From assembly GCF_037975245.1 (NCBI RefSeq), contig NC_092566.1:4092001-4156000 (forward strand): a DNA stretch of 64,000 bases, written 5' to 3'. Positions 28,092 through 40,937 of the stretch are shown here, one piece after another (within the stretch, counting starts at the first letter, position 1; every line of letters starts with the position of its first letter). The stretch is from Apostichopus japonicus (Eukaryota > Echinodermata > Holothuroidea > Aspidochirotida > Stichopodidae). The translations under genes were made by a program, and so were the position numbers. The notes under the pieces were generated by a model. That model saw only the letters and a list, made by a program, of their open reading frames with translations. It was not told the origin of the DNA and ran no database searches.

Positions 28092-28394
28092 ATGCCATGA
28101 AAGTGTCCATCAGCTATAGGTTGCATCCAAAAACATTTGTACTGTTTTCCAGTTGGGTTAGCTGAGTGATCAGTCCCATCTTTTCCCACTTTAATTGAGC
28201 TTCTTATTCGTCTATGCAACTCATCACACAGCTACTAGCCAAATCACTATCAGATCAAGGCAGTATAGGGAGCTCAACTAAGCTGCGAAATATGGGACTG
28301 ACCACTTAGCTAACCAAGTGGAGAAAACCTGCCGTTCAGTATAAACGGCAGGTTTTTGGATGCAACCTATAGCTAATGGACACTAATGCGGCAT
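28092..28394. mobile_element. Foldback MITE with ~100-bp inverted repeats, copy A
   Basis: The left arm (AGTGTCCATCAGCTATAGG, TTGCATCCAAAAAC, TTAGCTGAGTGATCAGTCCC) returns as its complement in the right arm, with ATGCC/GGCAT at the tips. It lies just upstream of the fucosyltransferase coding exon, perhaps in a 5' UTR intron. A second copy is at 34059-34381. Confidence 0.75.
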
Positions 28395-28674
28395 GGAGGC
28401 AAAATTCAGAGCCTTCTGCTGTACTGGACACAAGATTTCAAAACTAAGTTATTCCCTAACAAATGTAACTTTATGTAGGTATTCAGTATGATTTGCATTT
28501 CACTCAAGAAGGAACACATGAACAGGGAACAAGTGCACATGCATGTTTACATAAATTATAGGTTAATTTAAATACCAGAATGCATATTTTTACATATAAC
28601 TTTTTCTCCCACTCTTAATGTAAACTTATTGTACTTTAATTACTAATTCAAATACCTTCTGTTACTATATATTT

Positions 28675-28694
28675 CAGTACCAATTGCTTCAAAG
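28675..28694 (+). promoter_or_regulatory. Splice acceptor and 5' UTR just before the FUT start
   Basis: A pyrimidine-rich stretch ends in TTTCAG at 28677, leaving 17 nt of 5' UTR before the ATG at 28695. This suggests at least one upstream non-coding exon. Confidence 0.5.
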
Positions 28695-30214
28695 ATGGAT
28701 GACAAACTAAGAAAACGAGGAAACCAAAAGGACTCTTCTATGGAAGAGAGTCTTAATAATACCAGCGAGTCCGTACCTGGCGGTGAAAAGGAGGATACGT
28801 CCAAACGTACCGCTCGAAATGGCTCATCATCTGAAGAGTTAGAATACCTTGAAGTAAAACATGTCGTTCTTATACTTTTATTCGTATTTGCCTTGTTTTT
28901 TACTGGAACGTACATGTTTTTTAATGCCATCAATTCTACTAATTCCTTTAATAGAGAAAATCAATTAGGAAACAAAGAGAATCATTTTGTCCCATCGGAT
29001 AAACCATTTTCAGAGAAGTTTAGTGATGGAAAAACAGCCACAAAAGGAAACCAGCGGCAATCTGGGGAGAATTTGGAAACAAATGATCCAAAAGAACTTG
29101 ATTTACCCACTATATTGTGGTGGACAGATATGTTATACCCACACATGCTTTCAGGTAGAGGTGAAAAGAAAATTGAATGTGATATAGGTACCTGTTATTC
29201 CACTAACGATAAGTCATATTTACCGGCAAGCAATACGAGAGGCATCATGTTTTACGGTACGGATTTCCGAGCGTACGAAGCACCCTTACCGCGTCAGAAG
29301 TGGCACGAGTGGGCACTCTTACACGAAGAGTCGCCTATGAATAATTACATACTCAGCCATGCCCCTATGTTAAGACTTTTCAATCACACGGGAACTTACG
29401 GCCGTGAATCTCATTTTCCGATAACGACTCACAGCCTTCCTTCTCTGGAGTACCTGACGGAGCGTCAGCCCGTACCGCTGGCCGCTAAGAACAGTCTACG
29501 AAGAGGCGGATCGTTAGCGCCTATCGTCTATGTACAGAGTCACTGCAACGTGGCATCTGATAGGGATAGTTATGTCCAGGAACTAATGAAATATGTCGAT
29601 ATCGATTCCTACGGAGAATGCCTCAACAATAAGAAGCTACCCCAGCACCTTCGAGATCCGGTGCAGTCCATGTTCAGTCCAGAATTTTACGACTCCGTAT
29701 CAAAGTATAAGTTCCATCTGGCCTTTGAGAATGCAATATGTGACGATTACGTCACCGAGAAATTCTTTCGTCCTTTCCACCTAGGGTCCGTCCCTATACA
29801 CATGGGGTCGCCATCGGCCCGAGACTGGGCCCCGGATAACCACTCCATGATAAACACCGATGACTTTGGATCCCCAAAAGAGTTAGCCGAGTTTATCATC
29901 CGTTTAGATAACGATGACGCCGAATATGAAAAATATTTGGATTTCAAGAAATCTGGAGTACAGAATCGGCTTCTAATCGAGACCATGAAGAATCGCAATT
30001 GGGCAGTCAATGAATGGGGTCGCCATAGTTTCATCACAGCGTTCGAATGCCACGTCTGTGACAAGATCTTTGAGAGGTGGACTGCAGAGCGCCGCCAAGC
30101 TCGGGATCCTTCAGTGGAGTTGCCACCAGCTAGAACGGGAGAATACAAACATTTGGGTTGTCCCGTACCGTTTGTTTCTGTTGGCAAGCTGGAGGATAGA
30201 GAGCTGGAAGATGA
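28695..30214 (+). CDS. FUT10/FUT11: FUT exon 1 (anchor and catalytic domain)
   Basis: 1520 nt, holding almost the whole protein. The donor GTATGT at 30215 splits the codon after its second base. Reading on gives only four more codons before a stop, which is why the apparent single-exon ORF of 510 aa is too short for the family. Confidence 0.92.
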
Positions 30215-31193
30215 GTATGTTATTTAAGTTGTTTCATTGCTCTGTTTCTTATTTTTCACTGTTAAAATGTAAGGTATCGATTTGCAATGCACTTCATATA
30301 AATGGATTTTCAACCAACTCTCATATGCAGACATAGGTTAACAAATTATGTAAAAAAAAAAAAGTAATAAAAACTTGTAATGTCGACGACGTGATATCAC
30401 AAGAAGCACTTGGTAGATCTTTCATTATGCACTCTATTAAACAGAAGAATTCCTGGCATCCAACGTCTGTTGGATCTCCACATAGACCATTTTTAATGCT
30501 CCTCTAAATGCAGTTATAAATCTAATCCGAAATTGGAATAATAAAAAGTGGAGGATCAGAGCCTCAAACACATGCTTCAGTGTGCTAACATTAGGCGCCA
30601 ATACTGATGATATTCAAATAACATGTTTTGCATTGTGCCCTCTCAGTGCATCTGATATAAGTTTCCAAAATGTTTATTTGTAACAGTATTTAGTAAAGTA
30701 GCATACTGTGGCTTGAAAATAACATTCTACAGATGATTATCTGTAAAGGGTTGTAGATAATGATACTGTACGTTGGGGGAGGGGAGTGGCAGGGTTAGGG
30801 AAAGGAGTGACTTCCTGAAGAAAAACAAAAGGCTTCAAAACACCACTTCAGCAAAAGTTGAGGACATGGATATCCTGTGGTGTGTGTGTTGTTTGTTAGA
30901 AAATCTTCCTAGATTTTGATCAGATTGCATTTTGAAACAAACTTGCTCCCTCTATTTAATTTTTGAAGGTTTGGCTGTACACTAGAACAGTTCCCAATTT
31001 TTCACAGTTCTATGTAAAACTCTTTCTGTTGTATCCACATATTAACAGCATCCGTGTTTGGATTCAAGATTATTGGAGCATGTACGACCAGGCCCTCGCA
31101 CTCCAGAAGATGATTCTAGAAGGCCACAGCGATACGACCAAGCTATTTGATGTCCTCCATGAGATGTACATTGAAAGCGGTAGGATGTCATAG
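28695..31193 (+). CDS. FUT10/FUT11: GT10 fucosyltransferase, FUT10/FUT11 class
   Basis: Two coding exons, 28695-30214 and 31049-31193, joined by a GTATGT...AACAG intron with matching phase; 554 aa. It is a type II membrane glycosyltransferase using GDP-fucose. In vertebrates FUT10 and FUT11 have been described as ER protein O-fucosyltransferases (POFUT3/4) acting on EMI domains; whether that holds here is inference. Residues 1-55 are cytosolic, 56-78 the membrane anchor (VVLILLFVFALFF). Then come LWWTD, FYGTDFRAYEAPLPR, WALLHEESPMNN and the GT10 core KFHLAFENAICDDYVTEKFFRP...VPIHMGSPSARDW. Exon 2 codes for VWIQDYWSMYDQA...LFDVLHEMY, which matches the conserved FUT10/11 tail. Without splicing exon 1 reads into a false stop at 30227. 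The gene is intact. Confidence 0.93.
31049..31193 (+). CDS. FUT10/FUT11: FUT exon 2 (conserved C-terminal tail)
   Basis: The acceptor is TTAACAG at 31048. It codes for IRVWIQDYWSMYDQALALQ and ends at TAG 31191-31193. The DYW and FDVLHEMY parts correspond to WLQDYWQGLDQ and FWDYLHEIF at the end of human FUT11. Confidence 0.88.
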
Positions 31194-31689
31194 AAACTCC
31201 TCAAAGGATGAAAATTAAGACAAAAATGAAATGAAAGAAAACAAATACTTTATAATATGCTAGAAGTTCACAATGGACCGTACAAAATTCTATACACGTG
31301 TTAGTGACTGCCCAATTGTCTATGCACTTGTCAATGTGGGCGTGGCCTCCGTATCACTTGTATCTTGAATATTCATGACACAACATGATTATGCAGGTCA
31401 GCCCGTTGGGATACTTGTGCAATGGTAATATACTGTCCTCTGATTTAATGCTTGAAAGCAATCGTACTGTTGGTATGATCAATTCTTAACATTTTTCTGA
31501 AAGCAGCAGTATATATATTCATACAATCACAATGGTTTAAAATTCAACCACAACTGTGGCGGAGGCAGTCCTGACACAAATTATTCAAATTTTATCAAGA
31601 TGATCAAATTTATTTATCCACATTATAACAGTAACCATGAACAGAGTAGAATCCTTAAGCCTGCAGTGTCTGTGACATCCAAGCCTGAA
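31194..31689 (+). other. 3' flank of the FUT gene
   Basis: Likely 3' UTR and downstream DNA. I see no AATAAA close to the stop. Nothing else recognised. Confidence 0.35.
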
Positions 31690-32434
31690 AACAGAAGGTC
31701 ATCAATCTTGGGTACTGGGTAGCGGTCTAACCCCGATACTTGATTGATATATAATCCCCGCTAATCCTCCCCGCTAAGTCTTATAATCCTCGCAGATCCT
31801 AACACTAAGTACCGTCTGCTCTTATGACTGGAACTATCGGACACGCCCATTCGCCATGTTGCAGAGGAGAGATCACGTCATCTCAATTAAGATGATCCAG
31901 TTCACACTATATCTTCTCTTTGAGCATTAATGGTACGGACCTCGCTTTTACAAAATCTGACGCTACATGTCCGTTGGAAATGCAACGGTAACATGTCCTA
32001 GTTTGTGAAGTTGTCCTGCTCGATATGGTGCTGCTTCTATGTTTGGGCTTTTCCCATATTTGTTTTTGGGAGAGGAGGGTGGGGGGGGGGGTTGGCTTTA
32101 GTGGGGGAAAGTTTGTTAAGTCCTGGCCCATTACTGAAATTTTGCTGATTTTTCCTGGATTTTTCTTGGATATTCACACACCCACTAAGGTACATTGACT
32201 GCGCTGTTTCAATTGCTTTATCATAGGTCAAGCCAGGTCAACCCTGATTCAGCAAATTAACATCGCTGTATCCCTATCATCGTTGATTGCAATAACTAAT
32301 CTATCACGTAACATGTCACTGAGTGAGGTCGCCAAAGTCGCAAGCTTGGTTCTGCCAACTTTCTTAATGTCGCCACGTAATCTTTTATTGGCTGACTATT
32401 TAATCTCAATCTCATAGACAAATCTACTACTGTT
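31690..32434 (-). pseudogene. Degenerate gypsy gag/pol relic 1
   Basis: On the minus strand, pieces in several frames: a gag stretch with YVATLRKLAEPS and LTYDKAIETAQSM (32430-32150), a broken zinc knuckle CYRCISNGHVASDF with the last Cys lost (near 31990), and a short RT piece DRYPVPKIDDL (31728-31694). Frameshifts and stops make it inactive. The style is that of K02A2.6-like gypsy elements. Confidence 0.7.
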
Positions 32435-32904
32435 AAGGTAGCATACGCCCATTAAAAGCCCCATTGACCTACACACTAAATCACAAAAGTAATGTGGTCT
32501 CTAAGTCTAGATAGAAGTTCTCACTAGCTAAACGCTACCCATCACCGGATAGCTGACAAGTTTGCCTTTAATGGCACCATCAATTTTCCTTACCATGACC
32601 GCGCAGATTTTTTGCTATTTGAGCCGGAAGTTTTCGTCACTTGTAAACAAACCTCTTCACTCAGTAGTAAACAATTTTCCTACGCTGCTCCTGGGAGGCC
32701 TAAAGGGGTCTAAAATTGCCTCAATTGACCCAATTCTCTCACTAAATGTACTTCCATTCATGCTCTTCAACATGCAAGCCACAAAAAACTAGATCATGAT
32801 TGATAACAGGTCAATAAAGATGTTCTCCTGCTGCTTTTTGGCACTTTTCCTGAAGGAGAACAATCGAGGGGATGGATATAGACTCTAATAGGAGTATGCC
32901 CCCT
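32435..32904. mobile_element. MITE-like repeat, copy B
   Basis: Second copy of the 25051-25499 element with the same ends (AAGGTAGCATACGCC and GGAGTATGCC). Near 32787 it has about 20 extra bases compared with copy A. It lies between the two gypsy relics. Confidence 0.75.
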
Positions 32905-32934
32905 TGGAGCATGTATAGAATTTGTATCTACTAA

Positions 32935-34058
32935 CTATGATACTCACCTTGGGTTGCTGGTGATACTTCACCCTGGCAATACCTGTAGAATTTGTTCAAT
33001 GGCAGCTTACCTACAGTAAGTGGTGGTGCTGTTGTTATTCTAAACACCAATCTGTTTTTGCTCAAACAAACCCTTATGGGTGGATAGAGTGAGAAATTGC
33101 TTGGTCTCCTCATCTGAGAGCTAGGTCAAGCTTGACAAATTCTACTCCACCACATTATAAGTTTGACAAAATATCTTCTACCTTTATGGGGGTGGTGGGG
33201 CTACTGGCTTGAGCATTGGGTTTATGGTGTTTTTATAATTTTCCACAGATTCTCACTGAACCATCCTTTTCTTGGTACAGCAACAATACCTGTACCCCAT
33301 TTCACTATGAGACACAAGAGTTAGAACTCCACTTTCCTCTAGCCTATCCAACTCTGCCTCTATTTGTGCCCGATACCCTGGTACCCTGTGTGGCTTACAC
33401 ATGACAGGTTGGGCCTCATCTCATAGAACTATTTAGCCTTGGCCACTGATAATTTCCCTAGACCTTCTTCAAAGAGCACTGCATAATTGTTGATGACTTG
33501 TTCTAATTCACTTACCTTAAGCACCCTAGCTGACTTAGGTCTAAACCAGCTGACTGGATTGTGCCTTCTAATCCAATGGTATCTCTCTTATAAACCATTC
33601 TCTTCCTAACAAATAGTATCCTGTGCATTTAACAATTTATACAACCTATAAAGTTTAACATACACTTTACCTGATGCTTTAACCATCTGACCAGTAAAGC
33701 TGTTAAACGACTTATCACCTGGTAGCAAGGGAATGGGTTTCAAATGATTCTCGTAAAACTGTAACGGGAGCCATGGCAACACCAGACAACATTTCCTTCT
33801 ATTTCTATTGGCACATTAATGGCACCTGTAACTGCTAGTGTAATTTGAACATCTTAAGAATTATATTCAGAGCCAGAGTGTTATTTTATGGTTCTCAGTT
33901 TCACCTTGTTCTCGGTCGTCCATTTTGGTGGCAGCTTTTATTGTGGCTTGCGATTCTGCTCTCCCTGGTTTCCATTGACTTTGATGGTTCCCTTTCTCAT
34001 TTCGTTGTTTTGGGCTCATTTCTTGTAATCCTCTTTTGTTTCTTCGCTTCGGCACATT
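32935..34058 (-). pseudogene. Degenerate gypsy pol relic 2 (protease and RT part)
   Basis: Minus-strand fragments: VINNYAVLFEEGLGKL (about 33500-33450), VPGYRAQIEAELDRLESSG (about 33390-33330) and KQFLTLSTHKGLF (about 33100-33060). These match the region from the end of protease to RT motif 2 of gypsy elements. Several stops and frameshifts; the YLDD region is missing. Confidence 0.7.
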
Positions 34059-34381
34059 CATGCCGTGAAAGTGTCCATTAGCTATAGGTTGCATCCAAAA
34101 ACCCGCAGTTTGTACTGAACAGCAGGTTTTTCCAGTTGGTTAGCTGAGTGATCAATCCCATCTTTTCACACCTTAGTTGAGCTCCCTATATTCATCTATT
34201 ATGCAACTCATCACACAGCTAGTAGCCAATCACTTTCAGATCAAGGCAGACATTGCAAGGTGTGAACAAATCAACTCTTCCAAACTCATCAGTTTGTTTG
34301 CAGGAGAGATAAAGTTTGAGTAAGTTGAGGTCATGAGAGCTGAAAAATGCAACCTATGGTTAATGGACTAATTCTCGTCAT
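34059..34381. mobile_element. Foldback MITE, copy B, inserted in the gypsy relic
   Basis: The left side (ATGCCGTGAAAGTGTCCATT, GCTATAGGTTGCATCC) is nearly the same as the copy at 28092. The right tip (TGCAACCTATGGTTAATGGA) is the degraded inverted arm. It separates the gag knuckles at 34.4-34.65 kb from the pol part. Confidence 0.7.
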
Positions 34382-34660
34382 GTTCTCTGAATACGTCCAA
34401 CTTTACCGCATTTTCTACACTGTCGTTTTAAACCAGCGGTCCTCTGACATGTGACTCCTTCCGCAACAATGACACCGTTTAGGTTGTTTCCGTAGCGACT
34501 GTAGTGGCCATGTTGCACAGCGTTGACCGAAACTTGTTGAAGTCGTCTTTTTACTTTTGGCCGCATGGCTTTGGCTCCTCCCACCGTGTTTTCTTGAGTC
34601 ACTAACTCTACGGCCTAGTGAAATGTCAGTTTCCCCTTCTCTGTCACTTTCCACATTAGT
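34382..34660 (-). pseudogene. Degenerate gypsy gag zinc-knuckle fragment
   Basis: Two overlapping minus frames contain the knuckle remnant CHCCGRSHMSEDRWF and CRKCGKVGRIQRT (His replaced by Arg). Together they resemble the double CCHC arrangement of gypsy Gag, split by a frameshift. It probably belongs to relic 2. Confidence 0.65.
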
Positions 34661-37600
34661 TTTAGGGCTGTAGATTTATTCCTCAAACCGCTTAAAATTT
34701 GTCTCGCAAATTTTCACCTAATTTATCGCAGTAATTACAGTTCAAACTCAACTTTTTCAATTGTACTACAAAGTCAGTTGTTGACCCACCTGGCTGTTGA
34801 TCAGGCTCTAAAAAGTTCCTCTCTTCCGCTACAACAATGGGTGTGCGGTCTTTGAGTGTTTCCGAAGAATAGCTTTGTGTTCACAATACCACTGTTTGGA
34901 ATGCTTTCTTTGGTGCCACAAGGTTACATGAACAATTGTGTAGAACCTTGCCCCAATTGCTTCTAAGAATATGGCATATAGCTTGTGAAATATCAATATT
35001 TTAATATCTGTGATTGGGTATGTCGATATTTGGTCGTTTTCACATTCACTGACCTTAACCAAGAGTCTCAGTCATATAGCAGAAAATACATTGAACCTGA
35101 CTTTCTGGAAAAATTCTGACATAATTCTGGGAAGAACTTTAAATAGTAAAGCTTTATAAATTTGAAAATATTGCTCAAAATAGTTGGCTTTGGCAGGAAT
35201 TTATTTAAAATAGTGAAATTTTGTCTTCACTGTTATATGGCCAAGTATTAAAGTACTTCTGTCAGGCTTGTATTGATTTTGCCAAAATTGATTTCGTTTT
35301 CTTTTTTATGTATTAATGCACTCATTTCCTTGAATTTCTTCTCTCATATCCGAAAATTTTACAAAACCTCCAACTTTTCTTATTAAATTTTTAATAATAC
35401 ACTTTCCACTTAAGCAAAAGTAATTTTAGTTTGAACATAGAGTGGTTTATAGTAGAGAATCGGTACTTCTGTGTTACTACTAGGTAATATTACTGAGCAC
35501 TGATAAAAAATATGCCCCCTAAGGAGAGCCTTTCTTTAGACTTTACGATATATTAAAAATATGGAATTTGTAAACGGATTATTGATTTCACTTGGAACAA
35601 AAACAAGTACGCTACTCAAAAAAAATATATATGAAATTTAAATGTTTCCATAAATTATGATTTTATTGCTTGGAAAGCAAACAAGTACTCTATATTAAAA
35701 AATATATGAAACTTAAATGTTTCCATAAATTATGAGTTCATTGCACAGTTGACTAAACATAGGTTGTCATATATGCTGAAAAACTCTAGTGTCTAGACTT
35801 TCAGAATTGTTACATTTTACATGAGTTCATTCGGGCACCTTGATGTCATTTGCTTCAAACTCTGTTAGCAAATTAATTAGCATTTTTAAATCCTCAATTA
35901 TGGCATGCTCAAATTTGCGATGAAAAGCTAACATTGATTAAGGTCATCCCATCCGCCCCATCACTCTCGACATCCTCTTCCCCCATCATCTTTTCAACAA
36001 GGAAAGAGAAGAAAAGATTGAGATCGAAGCCACTCAGATTTCACATGAGCACATTTCTTATCCTGCCTGATTACGACTTCAGACATCCCCAAATTTTTGT
36101 CTTTGATTCAATTTTTCATGAATCTCTCAGTCCAATTCTGTTAACCTCTCTCTCTATTCAGCTAACCTTCCATCTGTTCAATTAGTTTATAAAAATTATA
36201 ACCTTGTCACAAGTGTTCTTTAGTTTGTCAGATGACGCGAGCGCGGAGGAGATGAAACTGTGAATTCGAAACTGTGACGTCGTCGTGGTGACCGTGTGGA
36301 ATTTTCCACACTTTGACATTACATTTACTTTGAAGTTCAACCCTTCCACAACATGTGGCATCATAAACATACATCTCTACATTTTGTGCTGAGTTGTATG
36401 TTCTTCTTCTGGCGCTCAGGCTAGAGTAGTGTTATCTTTTCAAATTATTTTCAAAATAATTGGATGGGCCCCTTAATTTTAAGAAAGAGATATATGTTTG
36501 GTCACAACTAGCTGGCTTGGGGTCATTAGGAGGGACCCCTGGGAATCCTTGGATGGATAATAATGTCTTCTCCTTTTCGTAATATACTTAAGGAATTATA
36601 TAGACTTCAAGAAGGAGGTGACATAATTATCCCCATGGTCTGACCTTCATGCCCTCAGCATGCCATTTGTTACCAGAATGGAGGCTGTGAAATATGCTGA
36701 CTCTGTATTTCCAGTCTTTTTAATTGTTACTGTATTTCTATACATGAATTATTTCAACACATTGGCACCTTAATACTTTTCTATCTGGCATCCTTCATCA
36801 TCCGGTTATATCTTCCAAAGGTATTCTGGTCACAGACTGAACAGTTTCATTCTTGATTTCCTGCGTGCATGTGTGTGTGCACGTGTGTACTTGTTTTGTA
36901 TTCTCACCGAGGACATGAACAAAGGAAAAACCAAGTTCTCAGACGTCATTCAAAAGAATCACCACGTCCTCAGAAGAATGCTTTTATCTAGGGATATTGT
37001 TAAGGTTTTGAACAATGGAACAAGCAATGGGGTCCTCGGGCTGAGAGTAAATGTGATAACTCCCTAAATTAATGCTACAATTAATCTGTGAGTTGCTATG
37101 CTGATGATTGACTCAATTTATTGACTGTACAAAGATTTCAATTTATATAGCAACACTAACCTTGTAGAATTAACCTGATTTTTTATTAATGTTGGTCCCT
37201 TTTATATGTATGTCAATGTGGCTACGGGGGGAGAGTCAACAGACTTATCTTTTGTTTCTTTGAATAATTATATTCAGTAACATTTGAGGTCTAACGACGG
37301 AGGGAAAGCTTTTATACTATTTTATAATCTTCTTGTTGATTTCTCCCTAAAAATGTGATAAAATTTGAGATATTTGCTGTAAAAGCTGTCAATGTTCTCT
37401 GTATCGATCTCATCTTCCTTTGTTAAATTATTATTATATCTTTATAAATATTACTAAAATCAGACACTATGATTTTTCAGTTTACTTGCATAAATGACAT
37501 CAATGTACTCTGCTCTTGCTTGCCAGATGCAAAATCTCAGAAATAAATTATATACGATTCATATCTCTGCCTTCGAAAATGATATCATGTGGTTTATTAA

Positions 37601-37922
37601 TCTATTCATTTATTTTTATACTCCCAGCAATTCAGTTTTTTTTTTGTGAATCTATATTAAAAATGATAATACAAGCAGTCAATGTATAAACTAACACCGT
37701 TTGTTATGTATTTGAAGCAATGAGACAGAGAAAAGGTTGAATAGGGAAAAAAAAAAAACAGAAAATAGAGAGAAGAACGGATAAATTAACCAGAATGAAA
37801 CTACATATGCAATGGCCTAGTTTCCCCTTTTATACAAGTCTCGAAGTATTTTATGCAACATCATGTCTTTTCCGGCTCCTATGGGTTGTTCGTATCTGTG
37901 ACAATTATTCCAACTTAGGATT
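34661..37922. other. Gene-poor AT-rich stretch
   Basis: No supported gene. An ~85-bp segment is duplicated at about 35585-35740 (shared AAATGTTTCCATAAATTATG). A frame at 36915-37067 looks somewhat codon-like but has no recognised family or splice support. Confidence 0.4.
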
Positions 37923-38003
37923 ACGATATATGGAAAGGATATATGGAATATATGGAAAGGATATATGGAAAGGATATATGGAAATATACGATATATGGAA
38001 AGG
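37923..38003. repeat. Minisatellite of GGATATATGGAAA-type units
   Basis: About five to six copies of ATATATGGAAAGG with small variations. Confidence 0.85.
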
Positions 38004-40900
38004 ATCGTGCATGTGGTAGTGTACAGTATATGTACATGTGAGAGCCCATTAACAAGTTCTGCTTTATAATCAGAGTAAGCCAGCCACTAGATTCAAGGTT
38101 GAAAATTAGTCTGTCTTTTGTTTTTATGAGCATTGTTTTCTCTCTATGTTATGAAATTGTTGAGTTTTTAAAGGGAGAGGAATTATAGCAATGAATAAAT
38201 TGAAGGAATATCTTTAATTCATATTTTTTTTAAATACAAAAATATTTTTCTTTTTCTTTTTATAGCTTTAATAGTATATTACAACTTAAGTTTATTTTGT
38301 ACATTTATAGCAGAAATCTGACCAAGTTAGTAATGTTCTTCTTATTATTATTATGATGATATTCATCACAATGCACCAACTCCATTAACATTCTGCCCCC
38401 CCCCCCACTTTTAAAATCCTGGATGTGCCCCCTGTCTGGTGACTTAAGCTACAGTTAAGCTATGTGCAGAATATCAATATCACCTTTCATATCAGAAAAT
38501 TATATGTCCCAAAAATATGATGTATTGTTTTCCTTTTTCACAAGGTGGCAAAGCTTTGCATGATTTAATCATTTCTGGTGCAAGTTTGGTAAAATGACGT
38601 AAGGGATAATAATAATATTCAGTCATATCATCTTCCATATATTTCATCTCTCTTTTAGGTGCCACTAGTTAACCAAGATAAAATACAACATTTCAAATTT
38701 GAGTATTTTTTGAAGGATTAAAAGCTTTTTAACCTCAATTTGGTGAAACTTTAAACAAAGGGTGTCTTTTTTTATTTTAGTAAAATTCAATTGCAATTTT
38801 AGTTTTGAATAATGAATGTCTCGTTAGGTTTGGTAATAAACTGAAAAGCTGTTCTGAAAATAAACTTTCATGCCATACAATTGGTTGTGCAAAATTTGGG
38901 AATCAATGTCTTGTGAAACGGTGTGAAGATAATCGTTAACTTTTTGTTATTGCCTTTCTATTCTATTTTCTTTAATGATAAAGTTATCATTTCTATGTTC
39001 AAAATATCTAAATGGTCTGAAAATTTGGGAACATCTTTGGAGTCAAAATTATTCATGCAAAAATTTAACAGTTTTGAATCGAATGACAAAACTTTAGGAT
39101 TAAAGGGCTTGTTTATTTTATTTTATGTTTTTTTTCGTTTGTTGTTTGCAGTCATATTTGATTATGGTTGTGTTCTTATGTTTCCTTCCATGCGTCCATC
39201 TTCTTTGAAAGCATTAAAATTATATCTACAAGCTCTGCAAATGTTGGAACATCTTTGGGGTAAAAAATTTATTCGTGGAAAAATCCAATGACAAAATTTG
39301 ACGACAGAAGAGGTTTCTTTTCATTTTATTTTAATTTTCATTGTTTCTAATTCTATGCATTCTTCTTCTAATTGGTCTTAATTTTGCTTTCCGTTTGTCC
39401 ATCTTGCTTTCATAGTTAACTGGTTTGTAGATCTTCTTCAAAAGTGTTAAAACATTAAAAATGGAATATAAAAGGAATTAAGAGGCTAAAAATGGAAATT
39501 GCCAAATATTTATGCAGTATTTTGGAACAATAAAATAAAATATCAAAGTAAAGTTTCTGTTATTTGTTTGATTTTTGACTTGATTTTTTTTTCCAGTCAT
39601 ATCCTTGTTTCCCAGACCCCCCCTCTTCCCCTCCATACCACACTCCCATTACTCTTTTCTCCATTGATCATTCCATATCAAGAAAACTGCACAGTAAGCA
39701 AAAGTTACAATAAAACAAAACTGTTAGAAAACTGCTTATCCCCTAAAGAGCCTGTGTAAGAGAATGTGTAAAGTAAGAGGGCCTGGCATTTCTATCCTAG
39801 CAGGATCTTCTTCAGAGGCTGAATGACAAGTAACAGTAACAGAAGGGACAAATACATGCACAGCATACAGACAGGTTAATGAGCAGGGTGAACATTGATG
39901 TAAGAGACAAAGGATTGAGAGAAGAAAGAAACCAGTAGAGGAGAGGAGTGGTAGGAGATAAACTGTAGAGGGACAAAGAGAGGATTAAGGGAAGATGATA
40001 GGGAATAAACTAGAGAAGGACAAAGACAGGCAAGTGTGGGGGGGGGGGGGATTGGAAGAGAGCTAGGAGACGAGGGGTGACAGAGGGGGAAACAAGGTAG
40101 TAAAAGTTGACAGATTGCATCATTTTGCAAATTTTTTTAAAACACTATACAAAAATTTGGGGAGCATGACACTCAAATTATAACCTTTTCTCCCACGTCG
40201 GTAGTCCACAACTTCAACAAATCGAACCCTCTCCCTTTCTCACACTCCCTCCCGATAGGGAGGGGGGGGCATGGGTGGTTGATGCTTTCAGAATTGAATG
40301 AATCATCCTCAAATTTTTCTTGTTAAATATGAAATTTAATATTGTCTTAGTTTGATTATTAACAATAATTAAATTCATAAATTTAGTTAAAATAACCATG
40401 CATGCAGGCATCTTATATATTTTTTAAAATTAAGATATTGTTATTCGCAGCTTGAAAATAATGCATCAATTGTGCACTGTGGTACTAGATATCATATTGT
40501 AATAAAGAAATAACACATGTCAGTCTTGAAAGAGACATCCAAATAAACCCTTTCAGCTAAAATACACAAATGGAAGATGTTGAAATTCCCCCAAGATTTG
40601 CTGATTCATGCATGCACTATTTGAAGTAAATAATCTATGTTTTGGTTTTTATTGCCATTCTGCTGGAGGGAATGCATTTTCAGTTGAATTGCTCTCTGTT
40701 AGATTTTCCTTTTTTTTTTACATGGATTTTAACAATCAAAATTGACTCTGCATAAAACAGGCTTATTTTATTGATCATGTTTGATTTTCCATAAAATTCA
40801 GGGTTACAAAAAAATTAAAAATTAACCATGATGTTTATTTTTATTGGGTATGGACATATAACTTGAATACTTATTGAAGAATGAAAATTTGTCTAAAATT

Positions 40901-40902
<2 letters not shown>
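38004..40902. other. No gene seen
   Basis: AT-rich DNA with C and G runs (near 38398 and 40040). A phrase around ACATCTTTGG(A/G)GT(C/A)AAA is repeated at 39030 and 39250, an old local duplication of about 100 bp. Confidence 0.4.

Positions 40903-40937
<35 letters not shown>

Noticed and set aside
30215-30227. Single-exon reading of the fucosyltransferase ending at 30227
   Set aside because: The conserved FUT10/11 tail is found in frame at 31049-31193 behind a proper GT-AG intron, so the early stop is intronic.
36873-37067. Possible orphan exon on the plus strand
   Set aside because: Somewhat codon-like from the ATG at 36915, but no family, no clear donor or acceptor pair and no neighbours to join.
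38923-39291. 122-aa plus-strand frame
   Set aside because: Phe/Leu/Lys-rich translation of AT-rich DNA with an internal duplication; no splice or homology support.
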